Below, piece after piece: positions 7,979 through 15,414 of a stretch of 43,825 nt of DNA. The DNA lies in NCBI RefSeq assembly GCF_003389455.1, contig NZ_QUAC01000016.1:1-43825 (forward strand). The letters are read 5' to 3'. The notes beneath the pieces were generated by a model. That model did no database searches. It was not told the DNA's origin and saw nothing but the letters and a program-made list of their open reading frames with translations. This DNA comes from Streptomyces inhibens (GTDB taxonomy: Bacteria > Actinomycetota > Actinomycetes > Streptomycetales > Streptomycetaceae). The stretch's first letter is position 1; each line of letters begins with the position of its first letter. Position numbers and translations under genes: made by a program.

Positions 7979-8842
7979 TTACCCGCGCGCCGCCCGTCGG
8001 GCCCGGCGCGCGATCGGCATGAAGCGCAGCCGTTCCGGAAGTACTGGCACCACGGCGCGTACGACCTTCCCGAACCTGCGCAGCCGGCGCTCCTGTGCGT
8101 CCGTCCACTCCAGGCCGATAGCCTGCCGGGCGTCCGGCGGCATCAGCCCGATGGTGAGGAAGCGCCGGAAACGGACGAACCGCGGGCCCAGCCAGGGCCA
8201 GGTAAGCCGGAGGAGCAAACGCAGCCAGCGCGGCCCGCGGTCCGGGACCGGCACCGGCCGGTCCGTCGCGATCAACTCCCGTACCACCACGGTCGCTTCG
8301 AGCTCATTGTCGAGGACCTTGTGGTAGTACGGCCAGAACTCCTCGATGGTCTGTGGCATATCGCGGTCACGGATGCCGAGGATCCGGCCGACCTGGAGCC
8401 ACTCCGCGTACAGCGCTCGCTCCTGCGCCTCGGTGAAGGGGCGGCCCAGGTACTGCTGCGCGTACCGGAAGACGGGGTAGCCGGTCGCGTGCACCCAGGC
8501 GTAATAGGCGGGGGTGAGCGCGTGGTACTTGCGGCCGTGGGCGTCGGTGCCCTGGATGGTCTTGTGCAGCCGCCGCAGCCGGCGCCCCTCCTCGGCCGCG
8601 CCTTCGCCCCCGTACACCCACAGCTGTAGCGAGACCAGCGACCGCTCGCCGCGCCCCCAGGGGTCCGTACGGAACACGGAGTGGTCGTCCACGCCGGCGC
8701 CCACCGCCGGGTGCGCGACCTGCATGGTCAGCGCGGGCGGCAGGGTGAGCAGCATCCGGATGTCCCCGACCATCGACCAGAGGACACCTCCGACGGGTGG
8801 GGGCTTTGGGTCATTATTCACCGTAATCATGTCATTAATCAT
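7979..8842 (-). CDS. MpaB-like oxygenase family protein (DUF2236)
   Basis: A 287-residue soluble protein of the DUF2236 / MpaB / latex-clearing-protein fold. Family features are the N-terminal LWSMVGDIRMLLTLPPALTMQ helix and the HPAVGAGVDDHSVF segment, then RLHKTIQGTDAHGRKY and YYAWVHATG; histidines in these segments bind heme in studied members. Its substrate is unknown. ATG at 8842 is favoured (GGGAGC nine bases before it); a second in-frame ATG is at 8830. The start overlaps, as ATGA, the stop of a short upstream frame whose last 25 codons are high in third-position G/C (MFMAYRNTRRPG...), which could be a tiny coupled gene or decayed coding DNA. Confidence 0.85.
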   Translation of the reverse strand: MINDMITVNNDPKPPPVGGVLWSMVGDIRMLLTLPPALTMQVAHPAVGAGVDDHSVFRTDPWGRGERSLVSLQLWVYGGEGAAEEGRRLRRLHKTIQGTDAHGRKYHALTPAYYAWVHATGYPVFRYAQQYLGRPFTEAQERALYAEWLQVGRILGIRDRDMPQTIEEFWPYYHKVLDNELEATVVVRELIATDRPVPVPDRGPRWLRLLLRLTWPWLGPRFVRFRRFLTIGLMPPDARQAIGLEWTDAQERRLRRFGKVVRAVVPVLPERLRFMPIARRARRAARG

Positions 8843-9149
8843 GATACGGCGGCTCCCAGCGGCCGGCGGAAGCGGGGGTCCATGCCGGGCCGGCGCGTGT
8901 TCCGGTACGCCATGAACATCGCAGGGCGATCCGCAGCGGCGGCAGCACCAGAGCCACCAGACAGCGCGCCGACCGGGCGAACGGCCACCAGCCCCTCGGA
9001 CACCCACCTCGGGAAGCCACCACACCGGTGGTCTCTGCGGGCGCCTCGGCTCGCCCAGCACATCCCGTACGGACCGGTTCAACTCCAGCCGGTCCTGGAC
9101 CACGGCATCGTAGTAGACGCAGAACAAAGCCCGGTTGGGCGGCAGATGA

Positions 9150-9297
9150 TGGGCGGCACGGCTACGGCTACGGCTACGCGACCGAGTACGGCAGGGAGCG
9201 CCAACTCCGCACGGCCGCGCTCTCCACCGTCCACGGCGGCACCGGCGGCGCCGGCGGCACCCCACACGACATCATCGGCAAGGCCTTCGCTCTCTGA
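9150..9297 (+). pseudogene. orphan 3' coding fragment, family unknown
   Basis: The interval 8843-9407 has no intact gene. Within it, about 45 codons up to TGA at 9297 have an almost pure G/C third position and read ...YGRERQLRTAALSTVHGG, then a Gly-rich TGGAGGTP, then HDIIGKAFAL and stop. Upstream the frame degrades and has no credible start. It looks like the tail of a lost gene. I do not recognise the family. The upstream edge contains four CGGCTA-like hexamers. Confidence 0.35.
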
Positions 9298-9333
9298 ATC
9301 CGATGTGACCCGTACATCTCCTGCCTCCCGGGA

Positions 9334-9351
9334 GGTTACCTAGAAGTAACC
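9334..9351. promoter_or_regulatory. inverted repeat GGTTAC-N6-GTAACC before the sphingomyelinase gene
   Basis: Perfect 6-base arms around CTAGAA, 57 bases before the start at 9408. It abuts the 12-bp palindrome CCTCCCGGGAGG (9324-9335). The spacing fits an operator; the binding regulator is unknown. Confidence 0.5.
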
Positions 9352-9407
9352 CCAGCTGGTTGGATAAGCGCCGCCGGACCAAGTCCCCACCCCCACAGGG
9401 AGATTCA

Positions 9408-10382
9408 GTGTCGCTCTCCACGCTGCGCACAGCCCGTGCCGCCGCGATGGCCACGGCCCTCGCCGCTGTCACCGTGGCCGCCGCTTCCCCCACCGCGTCG
9501 GCCGCCACCACCCCCCATCTGAAGGTGCTCAGCTACAACGTCTTCCTCATGAGCAAGAACCTGTATCCCAACTGGGGCCAGGACCACCGTGCGCAGGCGA
9601 TCGCGGCCGCGGACTTCTTCCAGGGCAATGACGTCGTCGTGCTCCAGGAAGCGTTCGACAACTCCTCCTCCGACGCGCTGAAGTCGCAGGCCGCCGCGCA
9701 GTACCCGCACCAGACTCCGGTGATGGGCCGCAGCAAGAGCGGCTGGGACGCCACCGGCGGCGCCTACTCGGCCGTCACCCCGGAGGACGGCGGGGTGACA
9801 CTGCTGAGCAAGTGGCCGGTCCTGCGCAAGGAGCAGTACATCTACAAGGACGCCTGCGGTGCGGACTCCCTCTCCAACAAGGGCTTCGTCTATGCGGTGT
9901 TGGACGTCAACGGCACCAAGGTGCATGTGGTCGGCACCCACACCCAGTCCACCGACTCGGGCTGCAAGGCGGGCGAGGCGGCCGCGGACCGCGCCAAGCA
10001 GCTCAAGGAGATGGACGCCTTCCTGGACGCCAAGAACATCCCGGCGGACGAGGAGGTCATGGTCGCCGGCGACCTGAACGTCGACTCACACAGCGCCGAG
10101 TACAACGCACTGCTCAGCAACGGCGACCTGGCCCCCGCCGACAGCCGCACGGGGCACCCGTACTCCTTCGACACCCAGGACAACTCCATCGCGAAGTACC
10201 GCTACCCGGACGACCCCCGCGAGGACCTGGACTATGTCCTGCATCGCAACGGCCATGCCCGGCCCGCCGGCTGGCAGAACGAGGTGATCAAGGAGGAGTC
10301 GGCGCCCTGGACGGTCTCCAGCTGGGGCAAGGACTACACCTACACCAACCTCTCCGATCACTATCCGCTGATCGGCGGCTGA
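9408..10382 (+). CDS. secreted neutral sphingomyelinase / phospholipase C-type phosphodiesterase
   Basis: A 324-residue exported enzyme with an Ala-rich signal peptide (cleavage near ASPTASA) and an endonuclease/exonuclease/phosphatase (DNase I-like) fold. Metal and catalytic residues seen are N44 (SYNVF), E81 (VLQEAF), H178 (GTHTQST), D222 and N224 (GDLNVD) and the terminal D317-H318 (SDHYPL), the pattern of bacterial sphingomyelinase C. C150 and C186 can form the disulfide. It would cleave sphingomyelin, or related phospholipids in soil, to phosphocholine and a lipid; the BCCT carrier nearby could in principle serve choline-derived osmolytes. GTG at 9408 has GGGAG seven bases upstream and is preferred to a TTG at 9360. 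Confidence 0.9.
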   Translation: MSLSTLRTARAAAMATALAAVTVAAASPTASAATTPHLKVLSYNVFLMSKNLYPNWGQDHRAQAIAAADFFQGNDVVVLQEAFDNSSSDALKSQAAAQYPHQTPVMGRSKSGWDATGGAYSAVTPEDGGVTLLSKWPVLRKEQYIYKDACGADSLSNKGFVYAVLDVNGTKVHVVGTHTQSTDSGCKAGEAAADRAKQLKEMDAFLDAKNIPADEEVMVAGDLNVDSHSAEYNALLSNGDLAPADSRTGHPYSFDTQDNSIAKYRYPDDPREDLDYVLHRNGHARPAGWQNEVIKEESAPWTVSSWGKDYTYTNLSDHYPLIGG

Positions 10383-10405
10383 ACCGCGGCCGGCGGGCGC
10401 AGACC

Positions 10406-10888
10406 TCACCGGTCGTAGACCGTCACCGGTATGCCGTGCCGGGTGAGCCGCTCGGTTATCAGCGGCTCCACCCGGGACCACTTGCCGCCCGCCAGCCCAC
10501 AGCCGATGCGTGGCATATGGACCGACGCCCCGAGCTCCGCAGCCCTGGCCGCCACCCGGCCGAGCCCGGCATCGATGGCCTCGTACCGCACCGGGACGCC
10601 CTTGCTGCCCGTACCCATCCCCCGCTGCCCGACGACATTGGCCACCCAGAGCCGCTCGCCGACCTGGACGAACTGGGCCGCGCCCAGCCCGAAGTCGTTC
10701 CGCGCCCGCTCGCGGTGCCACCGGCGATAGGCGGCCTCCGGCTCCGGCCAGCGGCGGGAGAGCGCAAGCACAAAGCCCTTGCCCCAGCCGCCCAGGTCGT
10801 TGCAGATGTGCGCGATCACCTTGACGCCCTTGCCCTGCGGCGCGGTGGCGTCCCCCTTGACGTAGGAGATCCCCGTGTTCTCGGTCAT
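10406..10888 (-). CDS. macro domain protein, probable ADP-ribose hydrolase
   Basis: A 160-residue single-domain protein. MTENTGISYVKGDATAP followed by VIAHICNDLGGWGKGFVLAL is the N-terminal ADP-ribose-binding strand and loop of the ALC1/TARG1/Poa1p-like macro domains; PRIGCGLAGGKWSRVEPLI is the second binding loop. Members of this group remove ADP-ribose from proteins or DNA, or dephosphorylate ADP-ribose 1''-phosphate; which applies here is not deducible. ATG at 10888 follows TACCGT by six bases with no ribosome site, so it is probably leaderless. Its promoter is of the DNA-damage type (separate entry), which supports a role in repair-linked ADP-ribose removal. It converges on the sphingomyelinase gene. 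Confidence 0.88.
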   Translation of the reverse strand: MTENTGISYVKGDATAPQGKGVKVIAHICNDLGGWGKGFVLALSRRWPEPEAAYRRWHRERARNDFGLGAAQFVQVGERLWVANVVGQRGMGTGSKGVPVRYEAIDAGLGRVAARAAELGASVHMPRIGCGLAGGKWSRVEPLITERLTRHGIPVTVYDR

Positions 10889-10894
10889 GAATCC

Positions 10895-10917
10895 ACGGTA
10901 AGGGCGACCACTGACAA
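10895..10917 (-). promoter_or_regulatory. RecA-independent DNA-damage type promoter of the macro-domain gene
   Basis: On the minus strand TTGTCAGTG (10917-10909), eight bases, then TACCGT (10900-10895). This is an exact match to the mycobacterial/actinobacterial damage motif TTGTCRGTG-8-TANNNT controlled by PafBC. The start codon follows six bases later. Confidence 0.85.
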
Positions 10918-11026
10918 TCGGCCGGGCCGGCGGATCCGGACCGGCGGCGGATCCGGACCGGCGGGCCGCCGGGACAGTCAGGACCCCCAGGACCGCCGGA
11001 CCGCCAGGACTGCCGCACACGCGAAA

Positions 11027-11064
11027 GGGCGGCCGCGGAAGCCTTCCGGCCTCCGCGACCGCCC
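11027..11064 (-). terminator. hairpin terminator of the amino acid permease gene
   Basis: Three stacked stems (6, 6 and 3 bp, separated by single mismatches) close on the loop TTCC, 32 bases past the permease stop. The minus-strand side ends in a short TTT. Confidence 0.75.
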
Positions 11065-11095
11065 CTGATTCGTCAGGCGCCCGCTACGTGCGTGG

Positions 11096-12556
11096 CTACT
11101 TCGACAGCTCGCGTTCCTTGGCGATCCGGGCCACCCGGCCGCGGACCGCGAACCAGCCGCCGACCAGCGCAACGGCGATGACCGGGATGATCATCACGGT
11201 CTGCCGTCCGACACCGTCGTCGAACCACATCAGGACGATGACGCCGAGCAGGAAGGCGATGGTGGCGATATCGGTGATCGGCGTGCCGGGGAGCCGGAAG
11301 CGCGGACGCTCCACCAGGCCCTCCTTGGACCGACGCACAAACACCATGTGGCAGACCATGATCGTGCACCAGGTGCTGATGATGCCCAGCGCCGCGATGT
11401 TCAGCACGATCTCGAACGCCTCGCCCGGCATGACGTAGTTGAGGCCGACACCCAGCACACACACCGCCGAGGTGAGCATGATGCCGCCGTACGGCACCTG
11501 GTTGCGGTTCATCAGGCCGGCGAACTTGGGCGCGGAGCCCGCCATCGACATGGAGCGCAGGATGCGGCCGGTGGAGTAGAGGCCGGAGTTCAGGCTGGAC
11601 ATCGCCGCGGTCAGCACGACGAGGTTCATCACATCGCCCGCCGCCGGCACACCGACGTTGGACAGCACCGTCACGAAGGGGCTCTCGCCGCCGACGTACT
11701 TGTTCCACGGCAGCAGCATCGCGAGCAGGATCACCGAGCCGACGTAGAAGACGCCCACCCGCCACATGATGGAGTTGACGGCCTTCGGCACGACCTTCTC
11801 CGGCTCGTCGGTCTCGCCGGCGGTCACACCGACCAGCTCCACCGCGGAGTAGGCGAAGACCACGCCTTGGAGCACGATCACCACAGGCAGCAGGCCGGTC
11901 GGGAAGAGACCGCCATGGTCGGTGAGCAGATTCAGCCCTGGTGTGTGCCCGGCGACCGGGTGCTGGGTGGCCAGCAGGAAGATGCCGATGAACATGAAGA
12001 CGACCAGCGCGGCGACCTTGATGATCGCGAACCAGAACTCCAGCTCACCGAAGATCTTCACCGAGATCAGGTTCACCGTCAGCACGACCGCCAGGGCGAT
12101 CAGCGCCATCACCCACTGCGGGATGTCGGTGAACAGGCTCCAGTAGTGGGTGTAGAGGGCGATCGCGGTGATGTCGGCGATACCGGTCGTCGACCAGTTG
12201 ACGACGTACATCCAGCCGGCGACGTAGGCGCCCTTCTCCCCCAGGAACTCACGGGCGTAGGAGACGAACGAACCGGACGACGGGCGGTGCAGCACCAGCT
12301 CGCCGAGGGCCCGGACGACGAAGAAGGCAAAGAGGCCGCAGACCGCGTAGGCGATGGCCAGCGCGGGTCCGGCGGAGTGCAGTCGGCCGCCGGCGCCCAG
12401 GAAAAGGCCGGTTCCGATCGCTCCACCGATGGCGATCATGTTGACGTGCCGGCCCTTGAGGCCCTTGCTGTAGCCCGCGTCGCCCGCATCCTGCTGCGCG
12501 CCGCTCCCCCCGTCAGGTGACTTGTGGGCTGTCTCGGTGACGGTTTCTGTGCTCAC
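11096..12556 (-). CDS. APC family amino acid permease, AnsP-like
   Basis: A 486-residue, twelve-segment permease of the amino acid-polyamine-organocation superfamily. After a hydrophilic N-terminus it shows GLKGRHVNMIAIGGAIGTG, the conserved first unwound helix of the amino acid transporter family, then the SAGPALAIAY and ALGELVLHRP segments. The closest remembered relatives are the asparagine permeases (AnsP) and GabP-type carriers, so proton-driven uptake of asparagine or a related amino acid is the best guess. GTG at 12556 has only a weak GAGA site upstream. The C-terminus ends in a basic cytoplasmic tail. It stands alone, between the acyl-CoA synthetase gene and its own terminator. Confidence 0.9.
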   Translation of the reverse strand: MSTETVTETAHKSPDGGSGAQQDAGDAGYSKGLKGRHVNMIAIGGAIGTGLFLGAGGRLHSAGPALAIAYAVCGLFAFFVVRALGELVLHRPSSGSFVSYAREFLGEKGAYVAGWMYVVNWSTTGIADITAIALYTHYWSLFTDIPQWVMALIALAVVLTVNLISVKIFGELEFWFAIIKVAALVVFMFIGIFLLATQHPVAGHTPGLNLLTDHGGLFPTGLLPVVIVLQGVVFAYSAVELVGVTAGETDEPEKVVPKAVNSIMWRVGVFYVGSVILLAMLLPWNKYVGGESPFVTVLSNVGVPAAGDVMNLVVLTAAMSSLNSGLYSTGRILRSMSMAGSAPKFAGLMNRNQVPYGGIMLTSAVCVLGVGLNYVMPGEAFEIVLNIAALGIISTWCTIMVCHMVFVRRSKEGLVERPRFRLPGTPITDIATIAFLLGVIVLMWFDDGVGRQTVMIIPVIAVALVGGWFAVRGRVARIAKERELSK

Positions 12557-12670
12557 TGCTGGTGTATCTCGCTTTCGGGCAGGCGCTTAGCGATGGCCGG
12601 ATTCCGCGGATCGCGCGGACGACCGACGGCACACCTTCCCCGAAGAGTGCTCCCCCGTCTGTGGGCAAGA

Positions 12671-14500
12671 TCACAGCGTGTATAGGCCATCCAAGATTTG
12701 TCCGTATTTGTCATGAATTACCCGGCGCCGCATTTTCAAGGACGGCGTCAGTTCGCCCGATTCCGGACCCCATTCCTCGCCCAGAACCGAAAACTTCTTG
12801 ACCTGTTCAGTCCGATTGAGGCGCAGATTGGCCGCCGCGACGGCCCGCTCGATCTCCGCCCGTACCTCCGGCTGCCCGGCCAGCTCCGGCAGAGTGCCCT
12901 CGATGCCGTGCCGCGCCGCCCAGGCCGGGGCCAGCTCCGCGTCCAGGACCAGCAGCGCGACGAGATACGACCGGCCGTCGCCGTGCACCAGCGCCTGCCC
13001 GATGAGCGGATGCCCCTTGAGCGTGTTCTCGACCAGCGCCGGCGAGACGTTCTTGCCGGTCGAGGTCACGATCATTTCCTTCTTGCGGTCGGTCAGCCAG
13101 AGGAAGCCGTCCTCGTCGACGCGGCCGAGGTCACCCGTCGCGAACCAGCCGTCGGCGTCGGTCGCCGGCTCCACCGACCCGTCGGCCCGCAGATACCCCT
13201 CGCACACGGTCCGGCCCCGGACCTCGATCTCCCCGTCCGCGGCCGTCCGCACCTCCACACTGCCGATCGGGCGGCCGACCGAGCCCAGCCGGAAGGCACC
13301 GGGACCGTTCGTCGTGGTCACCCCCACCGTCTCGGTCAGCCCCCAGGCATCCATGATCACGATGCCCAGACCGGCCCAGAACCGCACCACATCGGGCGGC
13401 ATCGGCGCAGCGGCGCTCGCCGCCCACACCAGCCGGTCGAATCCGGCCGGCGCCAGCAGCGGATCGAGCACCTCGGCCTTGGCCCCGGCGTACGCGTCCG
13501 CCAGTTCCTCGGACGGGCGCTCCCCGCGCTCCTGGCACGCGACATACGCGCGGGCGCACTCACCCGCCGCCTCGACGGCCGTCCGCCGCTCCTCGGGGAG
13601 CAGCGCCAGCGCGGCCCGTACCGACGCCGCCAGCTTCTCCCAGACCCGCGGTACGCCGAAGAACTCCGCCGGATGCAGCTCGCGCGCGCTCTCCGCGACA
13701 GCAGCGGGATCCGCGCAGAGATAGACGTGCGAGGCGCGGAAGACCGGCAGATAGATGCCCAGCATCCGCTCGGCGATATGCGCGAAGGGGAGGTAGCAGA
13801 GGTGCTCGACATGGTCGGGCAGCTCCACCACGGCATCCAGTGCCAGCGCGTTGAGCAGCACATTGCGATGGCTGACCACGACGCCCTTGGGGTCGCCGGT
13901 GGTGCCGGAGGTGTACACGACGGTCAGCGTGTCGGCCGCGTCCGCCTGCCGCCAGGTCTCCTCGAAGGCCTCGGGGTCGTACAGCTCGGCGCCCCGCCCG
14001 GCCAGTGCCGCATACGTCTCCTGTGTGCCCGTCTCACCGGCGTCATCCGCCTCGACGATCACCAGCTTCTCCAGCCGGGCCGCGGCATCGTCGAGCAGCG
14101 GCGCCCAGCGCCCGAGCTCGCGTACGCCCTCCACTACGGCGAAGCGGGCCCTGCTGTGCCGGACGATATGGGCGATCTGTTCGGGCGCGGCGGTCCCGTA
14201 CACGGTCACCGGGACCGCGCCGAGGTGTACCAGGGCGAGGTCGCTGAGCCAGTGCTCGGGGCGATTGCCCATCATGAGGAGAACGATCTCGCCGCGCCGT
14301 ACGCCGAGCGAGCGGTATCCGGCGGCCAGTTCCGCGACCCGGCGGCGGGCCTCGGCCCAGGTGAGCGTGCACCAGCCGGATGTCTCGGGGGCGCGCCAGG
14401 AGAGCGCGGGCAGCTCTCCGTGGTCCTCGGCGTTGCGTAACAACAGGGCGGGGAGGGTGAGTTCGTCCGGTGCTCCGGGCAGACGCAGGATCGTGGTCAA
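12671..14500 (-). CDS. long-chain fatty acid-CoA ligase (AMP-forming)
   Basis: A 609-residue ANL-superfamily enzyme. The nucleotide loop TVVYTSGTTGDPKGVVVSHRN near 194-214, the A5-type WGLTETVGVTTT and the A7/A8 block GWFATGDLGRVDEDGF...LTDRKKEMIVTSTGKNVSP are all intact, as is the late lysine region. FACS-type long-chain enzymes have this length. It activates fatty acids for beta-oxidation or lipid synthesis at the membrane face. The start is TTG at 14500, decided by a perfect AGGAGG five bases upstream; no ATG or GTG is better placed. It is divergent from the MerR gene, which probably controls it, and lies near the beta-oxidation operon. Confidence 0.92.
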   Translation of the reverse strand: MTTILRLPGAPDELTLPALLLRNAEDHGELPALSWRAPETSGWCTLTWAEARRRVAELAAGYRSLGVRRGEIVLLMMGNRPEHWLSDLALVHLGAVPVTVYGTAAPEQIAHIVRHSRARFAVVEGVRELGRWAPLLDDAAARLEKLVIVEADDAGETGTQETYAALAGRGAELYDPEAFEETWRQADAADTLTVVYTSGTTGDPKGVVVSHRNVLLNALALDAVVELPDHVEHLCYLPFAHIAERMLGIYLPVFRASHVYLCADPAAVAESARELHPAEFFGVPRVWEKLAASVRAALALLPEERRTAVEAAGECARAYVACQERGERPSEELADAYAGAKAEVLDPLLAPAGFDRLVWAASAAAPMPPDVVRFWAGLGIVIMDAWGLTETVGVTTTNGPGAFRLGSVGRPIGSVEVRTAADGEIEVRGRTVCEGYLRADGSVEPATDADGWFATGDLGRVDEDGFLWLTDRKKEMIVTSTGKNVSPALVENTLKGHPLIGQALVHGDGRSYLVALLVLDAELAPAWAARHGIEGTLPELAGQPEVRAEIERAVAAANLRLNRTEQVKKFSVLGEEWGPESGELTPSLKMRRRVIHDKYGQILDGLYTL

Positions 14501-14555
14501 CGCGGCCTCCTGGTGATGTGGGCCGCCGGCTGCGGACCGGACGGGGGGGGAGTCC

Positions 14556-14581
14556 CTGCGCGGTTCTGCACGATCGCGCAG
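14556..14581. promoter_or_regulatory. inverted repeat between the acyl-CoA ligase and MerR genes
   Basis: Arms CTGCGCG (14556-14562) and CGCGCAG (14575-14581) with a 12-base spacer lie in the divergent intergenic region, about 55 bases before each start. A candidate operator for the MerR protein or a hairpin in the ligase leader. Confidence 0.4.
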
Positions 14582-14594
14582 GATTCAGAAGGTT

Positions 14595-14624
14595 TCACAA
14601 GAGTGGTGAGACAGCAATACTGTT
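14595..14624 (+). promoter_or_regulatory. promoter of the MerR gene, leaderless type
   Basis: TTCACA (14595-14600), 18 bases, TACTGT (14619-14624), and then ATG five bases later at 14630 minus one. The lack of any ribosome site agrees with a leaderless message. Confidence 0.5.
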
Positions 14625-14628
14625 GAAC

Positions 14629-15378
14629 ATGATGGAGTCCGCCACCGATCTGACCGTCGACGAACTGGCCGCCCGCGCCGGCGTCACGGTCCGCACGATC
14701 CGCTTCTACAGCACCCGCGGCCTGCTGCCGCCGCCGGAGATCGGTCCGCGCCGGGTCGGCCGCTATGGACCGGACCATCTCTCGCGGCTCGCGCTCATCG
14801 AGGAGCTCCAGCACCAGGGCCTGACGCTGTCCGCGATCGAACGCTATCTGGCGCAGCTGCCGCCCGATCTGAGCGCCCAGGATCTGGCCATCCACCGTGC
14901 GCTGGTGGCGAGTTGGATCCCGGACAAGGCGGAGGACGCGACCCGGGAGCAGCTGGAGCGCCGGGTCGGCCGGGAGCTGACCGAGGAGGACCTGGACCGG
15001 CTGGCGGCCATGAGCGTGCTCGTACGGACCGATGACCCGAGGGTCTTCCGGGTCGACCCGGGGCTGCTGCATCTGGGTGCCCGGCTGCTGGACGTCCCGA
15101 TCGCGCTGGAGACCATCCTGGCGGCGCGCACCGTCGTCATCGAGCACACCCGCTCGGCGGCCCGCGAGCTGAGCCGGCTCTTCAAGGACGAGGTATGGGA
15201 GCCGTACCGGGAAGGCGGGCCGGACGAGGAGGAGATGGCGCGGATGAAGTCGCTCTCGGCCCATATGCAGCCGATGGTGGTGCAGGCACTGGTCACCGCC
15301 TTCCAGCGGTCGATGAAGCAGGAGCTGCGGGAGTCGTTCGGCAAGGAAGAGCGGAAAGAAGCCGGGAGCGAGGGGTGA
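14629..15378 (+). CDS. MerR family transcriptional regulator
   Basis: A 249-residue regulator. The N-terminal winged helix (DLTVDELAARAGVTVRTIRFYSTRGLLPPP, residues about 6-35, then RYGPDHLSRLALIEELQHQGLTLSAIERYL) is a typical MerR DNA-binding domain. The remainder is a long helical region without the cysteines of metal sensors, so an organic effector, perhaps an acyl-CoA or fatty acid, is likely. It faces the acyl-CoA ligase gene across 128 bases, so regulation of that gene is a sensible inference. Starts at ATG 14629 and ATG 14632 are equally possible. The stop codon is part of the terminator stem. Confidence 0.88.
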   Translation: MMESATDLTVDELAARAGVTVRTIRFYSTRGLLPPPEIGPRRVGRYGPDHLSRLALIEELQHQGLTLSAIERYLAQLPPDLSAQDLAIHRALVASWIPDKAEDATREQLERRVGRELTEEDLDRLAAMSVLVRTDDPRVFRVDPGLLHLGARLLDVPIALETILAARTVVIEHTRSAARELSRLFKDEVWEPYREGGPDEEEMARMKSLSAHMQPMVVQALVTAFQRSMKQELRESFGKEERKEAGSEG

Positions 15379-15408
15379 CGGGGGCGGGCCGCGGCGGCCC
15401 GCCCCCGT
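15378..15408. terminator. bidirectional terminator between merR-type and fadB-type genes
   Basis: A perfect 14-bp GC stem (15378-15391 with 15395-15408, loop CGG) fills the 36-base gap between two convergent genes. Confidence 0.85.
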
Positions 15409-15414
15409 GCCCGG

